Source: Bacteroidota bacterium
GTDB taxonomy: Bacteria; Bacteroidota; Bacteroidia; NS11-12g; UBA955
DNA length: 63,648 nt
Assembly (NCBI GenBank): GCA_013205405.1
Contig: JABMMZ010000099.1
Span: 1 to 63,648 of the forward strand
Direction of reading: 5' to 3'
Shown: one piece after another, positions 45,684 to 55,653 of the stretch
Numbering within the stretch: the stretch's first letter is position 1
Layout: each line of letters opens with the position of its first letter
Program-made: the position numbers and the translations under genes
The notes under the pieces: model-generated
Told to the model about the DNA's origin: nothing
What the model saw: only the letters and a program-made list of their open reading frames with translations
Database searches by the model: none

Positions 45684-46939
45684 TGGAACAAAAAAATAAA
45701 AAAAACAAATTAACCCTTTGGATATTTATTGGGCTTGCCTTAGGTATATTAATAGGATGGATAGTCAACACAAATTGCTTACAAACTGGCATTGAAACCT
45801 ATACAAAAATTGCTTCATTGGGAAGTACTATATTTTTAAAACTAATAAAATTAATTATTGGGCCATTAGTTTTAAGCACCTTGGTAGTAGGTGTAGTAGG
45901 CATAGGCGATGCCAAAACAGTGGGCAGAATGAGTGTTAAAACGATAGGCTGGTTTGTATTCGCCAGTTTAATATCGCTTACTTTAGGTTTAATATTGGTA
46001 AATATTTTAAAACCTGGTGTTGCTTTTCAAGGACAAGTAACAAGCTTAACTGCTGCCAATTTACCAACTACTAGCAGTTTTACATTAGAACATTTTATTG
46101 ACCAATTAGTCCCTGAAAATATTTTTGTTGCCCTAAGTAGTCATAAAATGGTGCTGCAAATAGTTGTATTTTCTATTTTCTTTGGCTTGGCATGTTCTGC
46201 CATTGGCGAAAAAGGCGCACCTATTGTTAAAGCGATGGATTCTTTGGCGCATGTGATGTTAAAACTTACCAATATGATAATGTGGCTAGCCCCATTGGCT
46301 GTGTTTGGTTCTATTTCTTGTGTGATAGCTAATAAAGGCTTGGGCGTTTTAGTAGATTATGGCGAACTAATAGGCAAATTCTACTTTGGATTGGCTTTAC
46401 TTTGGGTTATACTCCTAAGCTTTGGCTATGCCTTTATTAAAAATAAAATATGGAGTTTGTTAAGCCATATCAAAGAACCTTTATTGTTGGCTTTTGCCAC
46501 TGCCAGCAGCGAAAGTGCTTACCCCAAGTTGTTGAATCAATTAGAGAGATTTGGTATAAAAGATAAAATTACCAGTTTCGTTTTGCCGCTAGGGTATTCT
46601 TTTAATTTAGATGGTAGTATGATGTATATGACCTTTGGCTCATTGCTAATAGCCCAAGCGTATGGTATAGACTTAAGTTTAACACAGCAAATAACAATGC
46701 TTTTAGTTCTAATGATTACCAGCAAAGGCATAGCTGGTGTACCGCGTGCTTCTTTAGTAATAATAGCAGCAACTGTAGCTGGATTTGGAATTCCAGAAGC
46801 AGGCTTAGCCTTATTATTACCCATCGACCAGTTTTTAGACATGGGGCGCACTGCAACCAATGTGGTGGGAAATGCCATAGCCACCGTGGCAGTTAGCAAA
46901 ATGGAGGGCGAAGAAATTTCATCATTAGGGCAAAAATAG
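45683..46939 (+). CDS. Dicarboxylate/amino acid:cation symporter (SLC1 family)
   Basis: 418 residues. The GltP/DctA fold: eight membrane helices plus hairpins HP1 (LAFATASSESAYPKL, the serine-rich loop) and HP2 (MITSKGIAGVPRASLVIIA). Helix 7 NLDGSMMYMTF replaces the usual NMDGTA-type sodium motif, and helix 8 ends with DQFLDMGRTATNVVGNAIA, where Asp and Arg contact the substrate. Na+- or H+-driven uptake of glutamate, aspartate or C4-dicarboxylates is likely; the ion and substrate cannot be fixed. Confidence 0.92.
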   Translation: MEQKNKKNKLTLWIFIGLALGILIGWIVNTNCLQTGIETYTKIASLGSTIFLKLIKLIIGPLVLSTLVVGVVGIGDAKTVGRMSVKTIGWFVFASLISLTLGLILVNILKPGVAFQGQVTSLTAANLPTTSSFTLEHFIDQLVPENIFVALSSHKMVLQIVVFSIFFGLACSAIGEKGAPIVKAMDSLAHVMLKLTNMIMWLAPLAVFGSISCVIANKGLGVLVDYGELIGKFYFGLALLWVILLSFGYAFIKNKIWSLLSHIKEPLLLAFATASSESAYPKLLNQLERFGIKDKITSFVLPLGYSFNLDGSMMYMTFGSLLIAQAYGIDLSLTQQITMLLVLMITSKGIAGVPRASLVIIAATVAGFGIPEAGLALLLPIDQFLDMGRTATNVVGNAIATVAVSKMEGEEISSLGQK

Positions 46940-46992
46940 TTAAGAATTTCTATTTGCCTTAAAATAAGTTATTCAAAAAAAGAAATATTAAA

Positions 46993-47823
46993 CTACTTCT
47001 TTTTAGTAAGTGCTTTAAACTCGTTTTTTAAGCCGCTATATTTGGTAATATCTATTTTTACCGAACCTACCATTATTTCTGCTTTTGCTCTAATGGGTAT
47101 TTTATTAGCATCGTCACTTATCCATACGGTCATATCGTCTTTAGATTTAAATACCCTATCTACTATAAGGGTAGGTACTAATTTAATGCATTTTACAGTG
47201 CCTACGTCAGTTTTTAATGTTTCTTTACCTACATATTTAAAACCTAAGTTGTAAATTTTGTTGTCTAAATACACATCTAATGGAAATTGTTGGTTTACTT
47301 TAGCACTTTCAAAATCTATGTTTCTGATATAGTACAATGCTGAAATAACATCTTGGGTGTAAAGTGGCATAGCTAAATCGCCTTTTTTGCTATACAATTT
47401 CTTTTTTGGATGTTTAAATACCACTAAATCATCATCCTTATAATTATCCTCTTGCACAGCTTTGGTAAATTTAATTGGCACCAATGCTTCTTCATCCAAA
47501 TAGGTATCAAATTTGTCGCGCACTTTAAATGCCCAGTCAAATGACTTTAATGTTTTTCCTTCTGCTTTAATATGGTAGCATTTTCTAGCATATACATCCT
47601 CTGTATTTGCATCAACCTCCATACTTATAGAAGCTGCGTTGATAATGCCATAATGCACCCTAAATTCTAATTTTTCATTTACAGCAAAAGCCGTATTGGT
47701 CATTTTTCTAAAGGCAAATTCGTCTTGATCTGTATTTTTTACAGCTAAGGTATCCGTTTTGAAGGCCATGATAAAAATGGCCAAAAATGCTGAAAGAGAT
47801 ACTATAATTAACTTATTTTTCAT
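46993..47823 (-). CDS. Exported DUF3108 protein
   Basis: 276 residues with a signal peptide (1-22). The core AFAVNEKLEFRVHYGIINAASISMEV, the KGKTL-x-SFDWAFKVRDKFDTYLD stretch and the end DDMTVWISDDANKIPIRAKAEIMVGSVKIDI are typical DUF3108, a periplasmic beta-rich domain. Role unknown; probably envelope homeostasis. Convergent with the symporter gene. Confidence 0.85.
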   Translation of the reverse strand: MKNKLIIVSLSAFLAIFIMAFKTDTLAVKNTDQDEFAFRKMTNTAFAVNEKLEFRVHYGIINAASISMEVDANTEDVYARKCYHIKAEGKTLKSFDWAFKVRDKFDTYLDEEALVPIKFTKAVQEDNYKDDDLVVFKHPKKKLYSKKGDLAMPLYTQDVISALYYIRNIDFESAKVNQQFPLDVYLDNKIYNLGFKYVGKETLKTDVGTVKCIKLVPTLIVDRVFKSKDDMTVWISDDANKIPIRAKAEIMVGSVKIDITKYSGLKNEFKALTKKK

Positions 47824-47886
47824 GTTAAAATTTATTTATTTTTAAAATAGTTTAATAGTTAAAATTCAATAATCGTTCCAAATCCT

Positions 47887-47894
47887 TAATTTTG
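47887..47894 (+). promoter_or_regulatory. -7 promoter box of the gene at 47911
   Basis: TAATTTTG matches TAnnTTTG, 16 nt before the ATG. Confidence 0.4.
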
Positions 47895-47910
47895 AATTTT
47901 ATTTATAAAA

Positions 47911-49026
47911 ATGTACGCCTCAAAATTAATCTTTATTTTGTATTTTATATTAGGTTTTAGTTATTCTACTAAAGCCCAATTGTTAAATAATATTTTTGAA
48001 CAAAAAGATTCAATCTATCAGAATGATACACAAACAGTGAGAATGCATATAGAAGCGTTGAATTATATACGCAATACCGAGTATTTTGATATGATAGAAA
48101 AAGGTCAAACTTTATTTGGTGTTTTATTGCAATTAAATTCCTCTTTTCAACCCTATAAAAATATTTTGGTAAAAGTAGGTTTACAAACAAGGCAAGATTA
48201 TGGTAGCACAAATTTTAATACGGTTCAGCCTGTTTTTAGTATTTCAATATTTAAAAATAAGTGGCGTTACAATTTTGGAGCACTGCAAGGCACAACAAAT
48301 CATGGTATAATAGAGCCAATGTATAATATTGATAGAGCCATTACCAATAGAATTGAGAACGGCTTTCAAAGTATTTACAAGAGTAAAACTTTTTTTTATA
48401 ATCAGTTTTTAGTTTGGAATGAGCCAACTTATAAAACAAGTACAAATCAAGAAAAATTTACGGTTGGATTGGTGATGGATAGAAAATTATTTAATTCAAA
48501 AATATGGGATGTGAGTATTCCTTTTAATGGCACTTTGGCGCATAGGGGCGGGCAGTTAAATGGCAATCCAACGCCAATTTTTTCAAGAGTAAATACTGCT
48601 GTAGGTATAAAATGGAGTGTAAATGTAAATTCAAAATTGAAAATAAGAACAGAAAATTATTGGTTGTTTGCGGCAGATTTTTCGCCCAATATTACCCAAC
48701 CTTATAAAAATGGTAATGCTACTTGGCATACGTTATCTTTTATGCACAATGGTTTTGAATTAATGGTTAATTATTGGGCTGGTAGAGAGTTTCAATCACC
48801 TGTTGGGTCGCAATTGTATACTAATTTTAATCCAGATAATTATGAAGCTTATAGACAAAAACAACATATTGTTATGAGTAGATTAATGTATACCCAACAG
48901 TTGTATAAAGGGTTGAAATTAGATTTAAGGTTTGAACCTTTTTACACAGTAGAATACAAAAGATTTCAATACAGTTATTCTATTTATTTAAAATTAAATT
49001 TAGATAGAGTTTTAGGTAAAATTTAA
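47911..49026 (+). CDS. Predicted outer-membrane beta-barrel protein
   Basis: 371 residues with a signal peptide cleaved after about residue 22 (STKAQ). The rest alternates polar and hydrophobic residues in strands ended by aromatic residues (WRYNFGALQGTTNH, FTVGLVMDRKLF, LKLDLRFEPFYTVEYK), as in porin-like barrels. The last residue region RFQYSYSIYLKLNLDRVL fits a final strand. No specific family recognised; substrate unknown. It lies alone between DUF3108 and a second barrel gene on the other strand. Confidence 0.72.
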   Translation: MYASKLIFILYFILGFSYSTKAQLLNNIFEQKDSIYQNDTQTVRMHIEALNYIRNTEYFDMIEKGQTLFGVLLQLNSSFQPYKNILVKVGLQTRQDYGSTNFNTVQPVFSISIFKNKWRYNFGALQGTTNHGIIEPMYNIDRAITNRIENGFQSIYKSKTFFYNQFLVWNEPTYKTSTNQEKFTVGLVMDRKLFNSKIWDVSIPFNGTLAHRGGQLNGNPTPIFSRVNTAVGIKWSVNVNSKLKIRTENYWLFAADFSPNITQPYKNGNATWHTLSFMHNGFELMVNYWAGREFQSPVGSQLYTNFNPDNYEAYRQKQHIVMSRLMYTQQLYKGLKLDLRFEPFYTVEYKRFQYSYSIYLKLNLDRVLGKI

Positions 49027-49040
49027 TCTAAAAGTCATTT

Positions 49041-49814
49041 TTACATTTTAGCTTTGTCTTTATCTATTTTAAAAGCCAAACCAATCTCTACTCCAATACT
49101 AAAAAGATGGTGTCTTTCCTTGCCATAATTGGCGGTAAGTATCGGTGCATAGAGCATTGGTTGAACAAAAATCCATGTATTTTTAGCATAAATTAAGTTT
49201 TCAAGTCTTAGACCAGTTTGTAAGTTCACATTTAAAAGAGCTGCTTGTTCATTGCTGTTTTTAAGTATAAATACCTTTTCACCATAAGCAGAAAAACCTC
49301 GCAATACAGCACGCACATCGTGTTTTAATAGGCCTGCTATTGAGCCACCTATTAACCAATTGATGGTTGTAGTTTTTGTTTTATTTGCATGAAATTGGTA
49401 ATTTAATAAAGCGGGTATTGCTAAATAATGGTATCTATAATTAAAGTCTACATAGTTGCTGCCTGTTTGAGAAAGATCGTTTACCCGACCAATTTCAGGG
49501 TGAATGGTATCTCTAAATTTTAAATTTTCTTTTACTCTTTTAAATCCAAAGTTTTGGTATTGTAAGCCAATAATTAAGCGTTTTTTTTTGGAAAGAATTA
49601 AATTATATCCTATGCCAGCACTTATGCTTTTGCGCCATGTATCGCCTTTTTTTATAGAGTCTTTAAATTGTTGAGTTACATTTTCTTTATAGGAAATAAT
49701 TCTATTGCCAAGTGTAGGTGTTACATTAAATTGCCAAATACCATTTATTTTTTGAGCATTCATATTAAAAAATAAAATGACACAAAGTGAAAGGGAGAGT
49801 ATATTTTTAATCAT
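49041..49814 (-). CDS. Small outer-membrane beta-barrel protein
   Basis: 257 residues, signal peptide 1-20 (FFNMNAQ). Repeated amphipathic strands (SISAGIGYNLILSKKKRLIIGLQYQNFGF and similar) and a terminal strand HHLFSIGVEIGLAFK suggest an 8- to 10-stranded barrel of the OMP_b-brl/PorT-like class. Not close enough to call PorT. Its first codons overlap the end of the MATE gene by 8 nt, so the pair is probably one transcript. Confidence 0.75.
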   Translation of the reverse strand: MIKNILSLSLCVILFFNMNAQKINGIWQFNVTPTLGNRIISYKENVTQQFKDSIKKGDTWRKSISAGIGYNLILSKKKRLIIGLQYQNFGFKRVKENLKFRDTIHPEIGRVNDLSQTGSNYVDFNYRYHYLAIPALLNYQFHANKTKTTTINWLIGGSIAGLLKHDVRAVLRGFSAYGEKVFILKNSNEQAALLNVNLQTGLRLENLIYAKNTWIFVQPMLYAPILTANYGKERHHLFSIGVEIGLAFKIDKDKAKM

Positions 49815-51159
49815 TTTTGAAAGTTAAATTTTTATACAAAGATTGGTTAAAAAATCGATTAATTAACCAAATAGCGGCAAAAGTAAGTCCAAAAATAAAA
49901 GCAAACCAAATACCTTCTATTCCCCAATTAAGTTTAAAACATAGAAAATAAGCACCAGGTACCATGATAATCCAATAAGCTATAAATGCTATAATGCCAG
50001 TAGTTTTGGTATCTTTTATACCTCTCAGTATACCTGCTCCTACAGCTTGCAAGCCATCGCTTAATTGAAAGAAAGCAGCCAAATATAATAGCTTTTGTGC
50101 AATTTCAATTACCGCTACATCATCCGTATATAGAAGTGGTAAAACACTGCCTAATAAAATAAAGAAAATAGCAAAAATTATTTCAATACCTAATCCAACT
50201 ATAATGGCTGCAAAGCCTGCTTTTCTAACATTTATTTTATCTTTTGCTCCATAGTAATTGCCTACCATAATATTGCCAGCAGCTGCTACACCCGTAATAA
50301 ACATATAGGTAAGAGAGGCTAAATTAATAGCTATTTGATGCGCCCCTTGGTGGGTTTCATCTTTCCATCCGGCCATTATTAAACCTGCCGTAAAAGCACC
50401 CATTTCAAAGAAAAAAGTAAGACCTATCGGTAAGCCCGTTTTTAAAATTCGCCAATCATATTTTTCGTATTGTATTTTAAGCTTTTTAAGTTTTTCTACC
50501 AAAGGATGATACCATGCAAAAGCCAGCATTAAGATAGCCATTACAAAACGTGAGATATTAGTGGCCCAAGCTGCGCCAACAAGTCCCATTGGCTCGCATC
50601 CCCAATGGCCAAATATCATAATCCAATTTAAAAAAATATTTAAACTAACGCCAATAAAAGTAACATACATGCCAATTTGGGTTTTACCCAAACCATCCAA
50701 CATTTGTTTACCACTATTATAAAACATTATGGCAGGCACACCTAAGTTGGCAATCCACAAAAATTTAGCACCTTGGGCAGAAACAAATGGTGTTTGACCG
50801 AAAATACTAAAGTTATAATATAATAATATATTTAATAGAATAATGGCCACACTTACCCATATACTTACTCTAAGAGAGGAAAAAAAGATAGGGATACATT
50901 GCTGAGGTTTACCTTCGCCATCTGCGATAGCTGCAAAGGTGCCTACGGCATATAATAAGCCTATTCCTATCAACATTATTAAAAAAAAAATAGCATTACC
51001 AACTGCGGCCGCATCCATTACATCTGTGCCTATTCTGCCCAACATTATGGTATCTATTGCACCCATTAAAACCAAGCCTAATTGACCAATTGTAATGGGA
51101 TAAGCGAGTTTAATAGTTTGTAAAATTAAGCTTTTGTATGTTTTTAGTTTATAAATCAA
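49807..51159 (-). CDS. MATE-family multidrug/Na+ antiporter
   Basis: 450 residues from a TTG at 51159 in two six-helix bundles. Conserved segments LAYPITIGQLGLVLMGAIDTIMLGRIG at the start and ITGVAAAGNIMVGNYYGA in the middle are typical of MATE exporters. There is no ATG before the conserved first helix. A longer TTG start (51177) lies inside the -7 box, so the start at 51159 is a best guess. The drug or metabolite exported is unknown. Confidence 0.9.
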   Translation of the reverse strand: MIYKLKTYKSLILQTIKLAYPITIGQLGLVLMGAIDTIMLGRIGTDVMDAAAVGNAIFFLIMLIGIGLLYAVGTFAAIADGEGKPQQCIPIFFSSLRVSIWVSVAIILLNILLYYNFSIFGQTPFVSAQGAKFLWIANLGVPAIMFYNSGKQMLDGLGKTQIGMYVTFIGVSLNIFLNWIMIFGHWGCEPMGLVGAAWATNISRFVMAILMLAFAWYHPLVEKLKKLKIQYEKYDWRILKTGLPIGLTFFFEMGAFTAGLIMAGWKDETHQGAHQIAINLASLTYMFITGVAAAGNIMVGNYYGAKDKINVRKAGFAAIIVGLGIEIIFAIFFILLGSVLPLLYTDDVAVIEIAQKLLYLAAFFQLSDGLQAVGAGILRGIKDTKTTGIIAFIAYWIIMVPGAYFLCFKLNWGIEGIWFAFIFGLTFAAIWLINRFFNQSLYKNLTFKND

Positions 51160-51174
51160 TGTAAAAAGGGAGTG

Positions 51175-51182
51175 CAAAAGTA
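51175..51182 (-). promoter_or_regulatory. -7 promoter box of the MATE gene
   Basis: Minus-strand TACTTTTG matches TAnnTTTG. It overlaps the longest possible TTG start of the MATE gene and is divergent from the corA box at 51219-51226. Confidence 0.5.
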
Positions 51183-51218
51183 GTCCAAAGCAAGTGTATT
51201 TTATCTTAGCTAATACTT

Positions 51219-51226
51219 TAACTTTG
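51219..51226 (+). promoter_or_regulatory. -7 promoter box of corA
   Basis: TAACTTTG matches TAnnTTTG, 25 nt before the corA ATG. Confidence 0.45.
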
Positions 51227-51251
51227 TAAAATTATAATTTAAGTAATTATT

Positions 51252-52340
51252 ATGGCTAAAATAAGACTCCCACGTTTAAGGAAAAAAACGCCAAAGTTGT
51301 CGGCAAAAGTTGGTGCTTCTAACGAATACTTGGTATACGTAGGTAAAGAAAGAAATGAAAATGTAGAAATTGGTATTATGGATTATACAGCTACTGAAAT
51401 AGAAGAAAAAGTAGTTCAACATATCTCTGAATGCGAAACCTATAAATCAAAAGATTCGGTAACTTGGATATCTGTAACAGGGGTTCATAATCCTACCATT
51501 GTTGAAGAAGTTTGTAATATGTTTGGCATTCATCCTTTAATTCAAGAAGATATTTTAAACACGCAACAAAGAACCAAAATTGAAGAATTTGAAAAGTATT
51601 TATTTATTACCTTCAAAAATTTAATAATAGATAAAGTAACAAGTGAAATAGATACAGAACAAATTAGCGTTATTTTAGGGTCCAATTTTTTAATTTCATT
51701 TCAAGAAACAAATAATCTGATTTTTGATGATATTAAAAGCAGAATAAGAACTTCTAAAGGTACTATTAGGCAGCATAAACCCGACTATTTATTATATAAA
51801 ATAATGGATGCTGCTGTAGATAATTACTTTGTAATTATTGATAGTATAGGTGAAAAAGTAGAAGATATAGAAGAAGAAACTTTGTATTACCCTACCCAAA
51901 AAACTACTTATAAAATACAGGATATTAAAAAAGATATTTTGTTATTGAATAAGCATATTTTACCAATGCGAGAGGCGTTAAATAAGCTAGAAGCTGATGT
52001 TACAACTTTAATTGAAAAAAAGACTTTAAATTATTTCAGAGACGTTTATGATCATACTTATCAGGCTTATGACACAGTAGAAAATTACCGTGGTTTATTG
52101 AGCGATTTAATGAATATTTACTTTAGTACTATGAGTAATAAATTGAATCAAGTAATGAAAGTGCTAACCTTTATAAGCACTATTTTTATGCCTTTAAGCT
52201 TTTTAGCAGGTGTTTATGGTATGAATTTTAAGTATTTTCCTGGTATGAATTACCCTTATGCTTACCATATTTTTTGGGTGGTTACACTAGCAGTAGTTAT
52301 AGGAATGGTTATATTTTTCAGAAGGAAAAAGTGGTTCTAA
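51252..52340 (+). CDS. corA: Magnesium/cobalt transporter CorA
   Basis: 362 residues. A cytoplasmic funnel domain with long helices (residues 1-290), then two membrane helices with the selectivity signature YGMNF near 325 between them, and a basic tail (FFRRKKWF). The loop reads FKYFPGMNYPYAY rather than the usual MPE, a variation seen in many Bacteroidota CorAs. Pentameric Mg2+ uptake channel of the inner membrane. Confidence 0.92.
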   Translation: MAKIRLPRLRKKTPKLSAKVGASNEYLVYVGKERNENVEIGIMDYTATEIEEKVVQHISECETYKSKDSVTWISVTGVHNPTIVEEVCNMFGIHPLIQEDILNTQQRTKIEEFEKYLFITFKNLIIDKVTSEIDTEQISVILGSNFLISFQETNNLIFDDIKSRIRTSKGTIRQHKPDYLLYKIMDAAVDNYFVIIDSIGEKVEDIEEETLYYPTQKTTYKIQDIKKDILLLNKHILPMREALNKLEADVTTLIEKKTLNYFRDVYDHTYQAYDTVENYRGLLSDLMNIYFSTMSNKLNQVMKVLTFISTIFMPLSFLAGVYGMNFKYFPGMNYPYAYHIFWVVTLAVVIGMVIFFRRKKWF

Positions 52341-52400
52341 ATTTTATCGAATAAAATCAGTTTTAATCTTTAAGTAAAACTATTTTAGAGGCTAAGGTGT

Positions 52401-52408
52401 TAAATTTG
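52401..52408 (+). promoter_or_regulatory. -7 promoter box of the TonB receptor operon
   Basis: TAAATTTG matches TAnnTTTG, 11 nt before the ATG at 52420. Confidence 0.45.
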
Positions 52409-52419
52409 AATAAAATTTT

Positions 52420-54777
52420 ATGAAATCAGTTTCTTTTTCAATTCTATTTTTTGTTTTTCTATTTAATTTTAATGCACAATCCAATGTAACTCTCAGCGGC
52501 TATGTAAAAGATACAGCTAATGGAGAAATGGTGAATGGATGTAATATTTCTGCAGATGGCGTAAAATTCTCAACGCAAGCTAATAGTTATGGTTTTTATT
52601 CTATTACTTTACCTGCAGGTAAATATGTTTTTAAATTTTCATACAATGGATATGACACCAAAAATTTAACTTTAGATTTAAAAGAAACCAAAAATCTAAA
52701 TATTGAACTTACGCAAACAGCAGCAATATCTACCGGCTCGGCTAAGGTAACAAAAAAGAAAGATAACGCTGTAGAAAAAGTGGATATGAGTGTTAACAAT
52801 TTAAGTATTGGTCAAATCAAAAAAATTCCTGCATTATTTGGTGAAGTAGATATTGTACGTTCAATACAATTATTACCTGGCGTTACTACAGTGGGCGAAG
52901 GTGCTTCTGGTTTTAATGTAAGAGGAGGCAATATTGATCAAAATTTAATATTGTTAGATGAAGCACCCGTCTTTAATTCATCTCATTTGTTTGGTTTCTT
53001 CTCGGTGTTTAATCCAGATGCTGTAAAAGATGTAAAGTTAATAAAAGGAGGAATTCCTGCTATTTATGGCGGACGTTTATCATCTGTTTTAGATGTAAGA
53101 ATGAAAGATGGTAACAATAAAAAATTTGAAGTAAATGGTGGCATCGGTTTAATATTCAGTCGTTTGTCAATAGAAGGACCTATAAAAAAAAATAAAGCAT
53201 CTTTTGTGTTTGCTATTAGACGCTCGTATGTGGACGCCTTGGTAAAACCATTTGTCCAAAAAAATCCAGATTTAAAAGAAGCCATATTTTATTTTTATGA
53301 TTTAACGGGAAAGGTAAATTATAATATTAATAAAAATAATAAAGTATTTATATCCAGCTATATTGGCAGAGATGTTTTTGGAGCGCCTGGTGCCAAGTTT
53401 GATTGGGGAAATACCACTTTAACTGGCCGATGGAATCATATTTTCAACAAGAAATTATTTCTAAATACAACTTTATATTACAGTAATTTTAGTTATGGCT
53501 TAGGATTTAAAAATAACTCTGCTTCATTCGATTGGAATTCTACTATTCGCAATACCAGCTTAAAAACAGATTTTTCATATTTTATAAATACCAAAAATAC
53601 ATTAAATTTTGGAGTTGTAAGTACTTATTACATATTTAAACCAGGCAACGCTACTTCCAAAGACAATGGTGTATCTGTAAACTTCAGTTTACCAGAAAAA
53701 TTTTCTTTAGAAACTGCCATTTATGCTGAAAATGAACAAAAGCTATTGAAAAAATTAACCATACGTTATGGCGCTCGTTTTTCTAATTTTGAGTATATTG
53801 GAAAGGGCACTGAATATATTTTAGAAGATAATCCAATACCAGGACAGCCAAAAGTAATAAAAGAAAGAAAGAAATATAATAAAGGCGAGGTTATCAAAAC
53901 TTACAATAATTTAGAGCCAAGATTTTCAGCTAATTATTTATTTAGTAAAAATGCTTCTATAAAATTAGGATATAATAGAATGGCTCAGTATCTGCATTTA
54001 ATATCCAATACTGCGGCAAGTGTTCCTTTAGATGTATGGACACCAAGTACTAATAATATCAAACCTCAATTAGCTGATCAAATAGCTTTAGGTTATTTTA
54101 AAAACTTTGGTAAAACAATGGATTATGAAACGAGTATTGAAGGATTTTATAAAGAGATGGGAAACCAAATTGATTACATAGATGGAGCTGATTTATTGCT
54201 GAATACCGAATTAGAAACACAGCTTTTAAAGGGTAAAGGAAGAGCTTTTGGATTAGAATTGTATTTGAAGAAAAACGTAGGTAAATTGAATGGATGGGTG
54301 AGCTATACACTATCTAAATCTGAAAGAAAAGTTGTTGGAATTAATCAAAATAGCTGGTATGCTAACCGTTTTGATAGACGACATAATTTAAATATCATAG
54401 CCACATATTCTATTTCAGATAGATTAAGTGTTTCAGGAAATTTTGTATTTGCAAGTGGAACTCCTATTACCTTGCCAAGCACCAAATACTCTGTTGGTGG
54501 ATTGCAAAATGTACCACAAAATCCAAATGATAAAAGAAATAATGTGCGCATACCTGATTATCATAGATTAGATTTCAGTGCTACATTAAAAGGTAAAAAG
54601 AAACCAAGATGGGAAGGAGAATGGGTGTTTAGTATTTATAATGCTTATGCCCGTAAAAATGCGTTTTCTATATACGCTACACCTAATTTCAAAAATAATA
54701 ATACACCAACAATAGTGCGTTACTCTGTCATAGGCACTGTGGTTCCTGCTATTTCTTACAATTTCAAATTTAAATAA
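52420..54777 (+). CDS. TonB-dependent receptor with carboxypeptidase-regulatory-like N-domain
   Basis: 785 residues. A signal peptide (1-19), a CarboxypepD_reg-like beta-sandwich (residues 23-105), a plug domain (GASGFNVRGGNIDQNLILLDEAPVFNS) and a 22-strand barrel ending in an aromatic-flanked strand (YNFKFK). Short for a SusC protein, and no SusD neighbour; instead a DUF4249 lipoprotein gene follows after 7 nt, a frequent pair in Bacteroidota. The cargo is unknown. Confidence 0.92.
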   Translation: MKSVSFSILFFVFLFNFNAQSNVTLSGYVKDTANGEMVNGCNISADGVKFSTQANSYGFYSITLPAGKYVFKFSYNGYDTKNLTLDLKETKNLNIELTQTAAISTGSAKVTKKKDNAVEKVDMSVNNLSIGQIKKIPALFGEVDIVRSIQLLPGVTTVGEGASGFNVRGGNIDQNLILLDEAPVFNSSHLFGFFSVFNPDAVKDVKLIKGGIPAIYGGRLSSVLDVRMKDGNNKKFEVNGGIGLIFSRLSIEGPIKKNKASFVFAIRRSYVDALVKPFVQKNPDLKEAIFYFYDLTGKVNYNINKNNKVFISSYIGRDVFGAPGAKFDWGNTTLTGRWNHIFNKKLFLNTTLYYSNFSYGLGFKNNSASFDWNSTIRNTSLKTDFSYFINTKNTLNFGVVSTYYIFKPGNATSKDNGVSVNFSLPEKFSLETAIYAENEQKLLKKLTIRYGARFSNFEYIGKGTEYILEDNPIPGQPKVIKERKKYNKGEVIKTYNNLEPRFSANYLFSKNASIKLGYNRMAQYLHLISNTAASVPLDVWTPSTNNIKPQLADQIALGYFKNFGKTMDYETSIEGFYKEMGNQIDYIDGADLLLNTELETQLLKGKGRAFGLELYLKKNVGKLNGWVSYTLSKSERKVVGINQNSWYANRFDRRHNLNIIATYSISDRLSVSGNFVFASGTPITLPSTKYSVGGLQNVPQNPNDKRNNVRIPDYHRLDFSATLKGKKKPRWEGEWVFSIYNAYARKNAFSIYATPNFKNNNTPTIVRYSVIGTVVPAISYNFKFK

Positions 54778-54784
54778 TACTTAC

Positions 54785-55645
54785 ATGTTTAACAGTATAA
54801 AATATTTTTCACTAACCCTAATAATTAGTACTCTTTTTTTATTGAGCAGTTGCGAGCGCGCTATCGATTTCGATTTGGGTTCTGCAGAGTCGCAATTAGT
54901 AGTAGATGCCTTTTTAAATAATACTAGCGATAGCCAATTTATATTTATAAGCAAAAGTATCCCATATTTAGATAAAAATGGCCCTTCTGGATATGAAGTA
55001 GATTCTATCATTGTGGTGGATCAAACTACATTAAAACCATACAGGTTCAAAAAATTAAGACATGGCACCTATTTTTATGTTCCCAATAATGATAGTTTAA
55101 CTTTAGGACATCAATTTTATTTAGCTGTTTTTGATAAAGCTAAAACCTATGTTTCTTCATCTAAAATGGGACGAGTAGGTACAATAGACTCATTGATTTA
55201 TGAACGGGAAAGCCCTAATAATCCCAAAAATCTAAATTTTAATGCAGAGTTTATTGGTAAAGACCCTGTTGGAGTAGGTGATTTAGTTTGGATAAGAGAA
55301 TACAAAAACGATACCTTAGTAAAAGACTTTAATGTGGCTTATGATAATGCCTTTACGCCAAATGATGATCGTAATGGAGATGGTGAATTATATATTGTGC
55401 CATTAAGAACCTTTAGAGGGTATACCTTTGGAGATAAAATTACAATAGAAATCTATTCAATATCGCCAGAGTGCTATTATTATTTAAAACAAATAGATGT
55501 TCAATTAAATAATACAGCTGGCTTATTTGCTCAGCCTGTTGCGAATTTAAATGGGAATGTGTTCGATGCCAATAACTCTAAAAATAAAATACTTGGTTTC
55601 TTTAATGTAGGCGCAAGTATAAAAAAGAGTGGTATAGTAAAGTAA
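54785..55645 (+). CDS. DUF4249 lipoprotein
   Basis: 286 residues with a lipoprotein signal and lipobox LLSSC (Cys 23). The next residues, ERAIDFDLGSAESQLVVDAFL, are the usual DUF4249 opening, followed by beta-rich sequence with VLNN-type turns. It is encoded 7 nt after the TonB receptor and is probably its surface-exposed partner, comparable in position to SusD but unrelated in sequence. Confidence 0.88.
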   Translation: MFNSIKYFSLTLIISTLFLLSSCERAIDFDLGSAESQLVVDAFLNNTSDSQFIFISKSIPYLDKNGPSGYEVDSIIVVDQTTLKPYRFKKLRHGTYFYVPNNDSLTLGHQFYLAVFDKAKTYVSSSKMGRVGTIDSLIYERESPNNPKNLNFNAEFIGKDPVGVGDLVWIREYKNDTLVKDFNVAYDNAFTPNDDRNGDGELYIVPLRTFRGYTFGDKITIEIYSISPECYYYLKQIDVQLNNTAGLFAQPVANLNGNVFDANNSKNKILGFFNVGASIKKSGIVK

Positions 55646-55653
55646 TTTTATTT

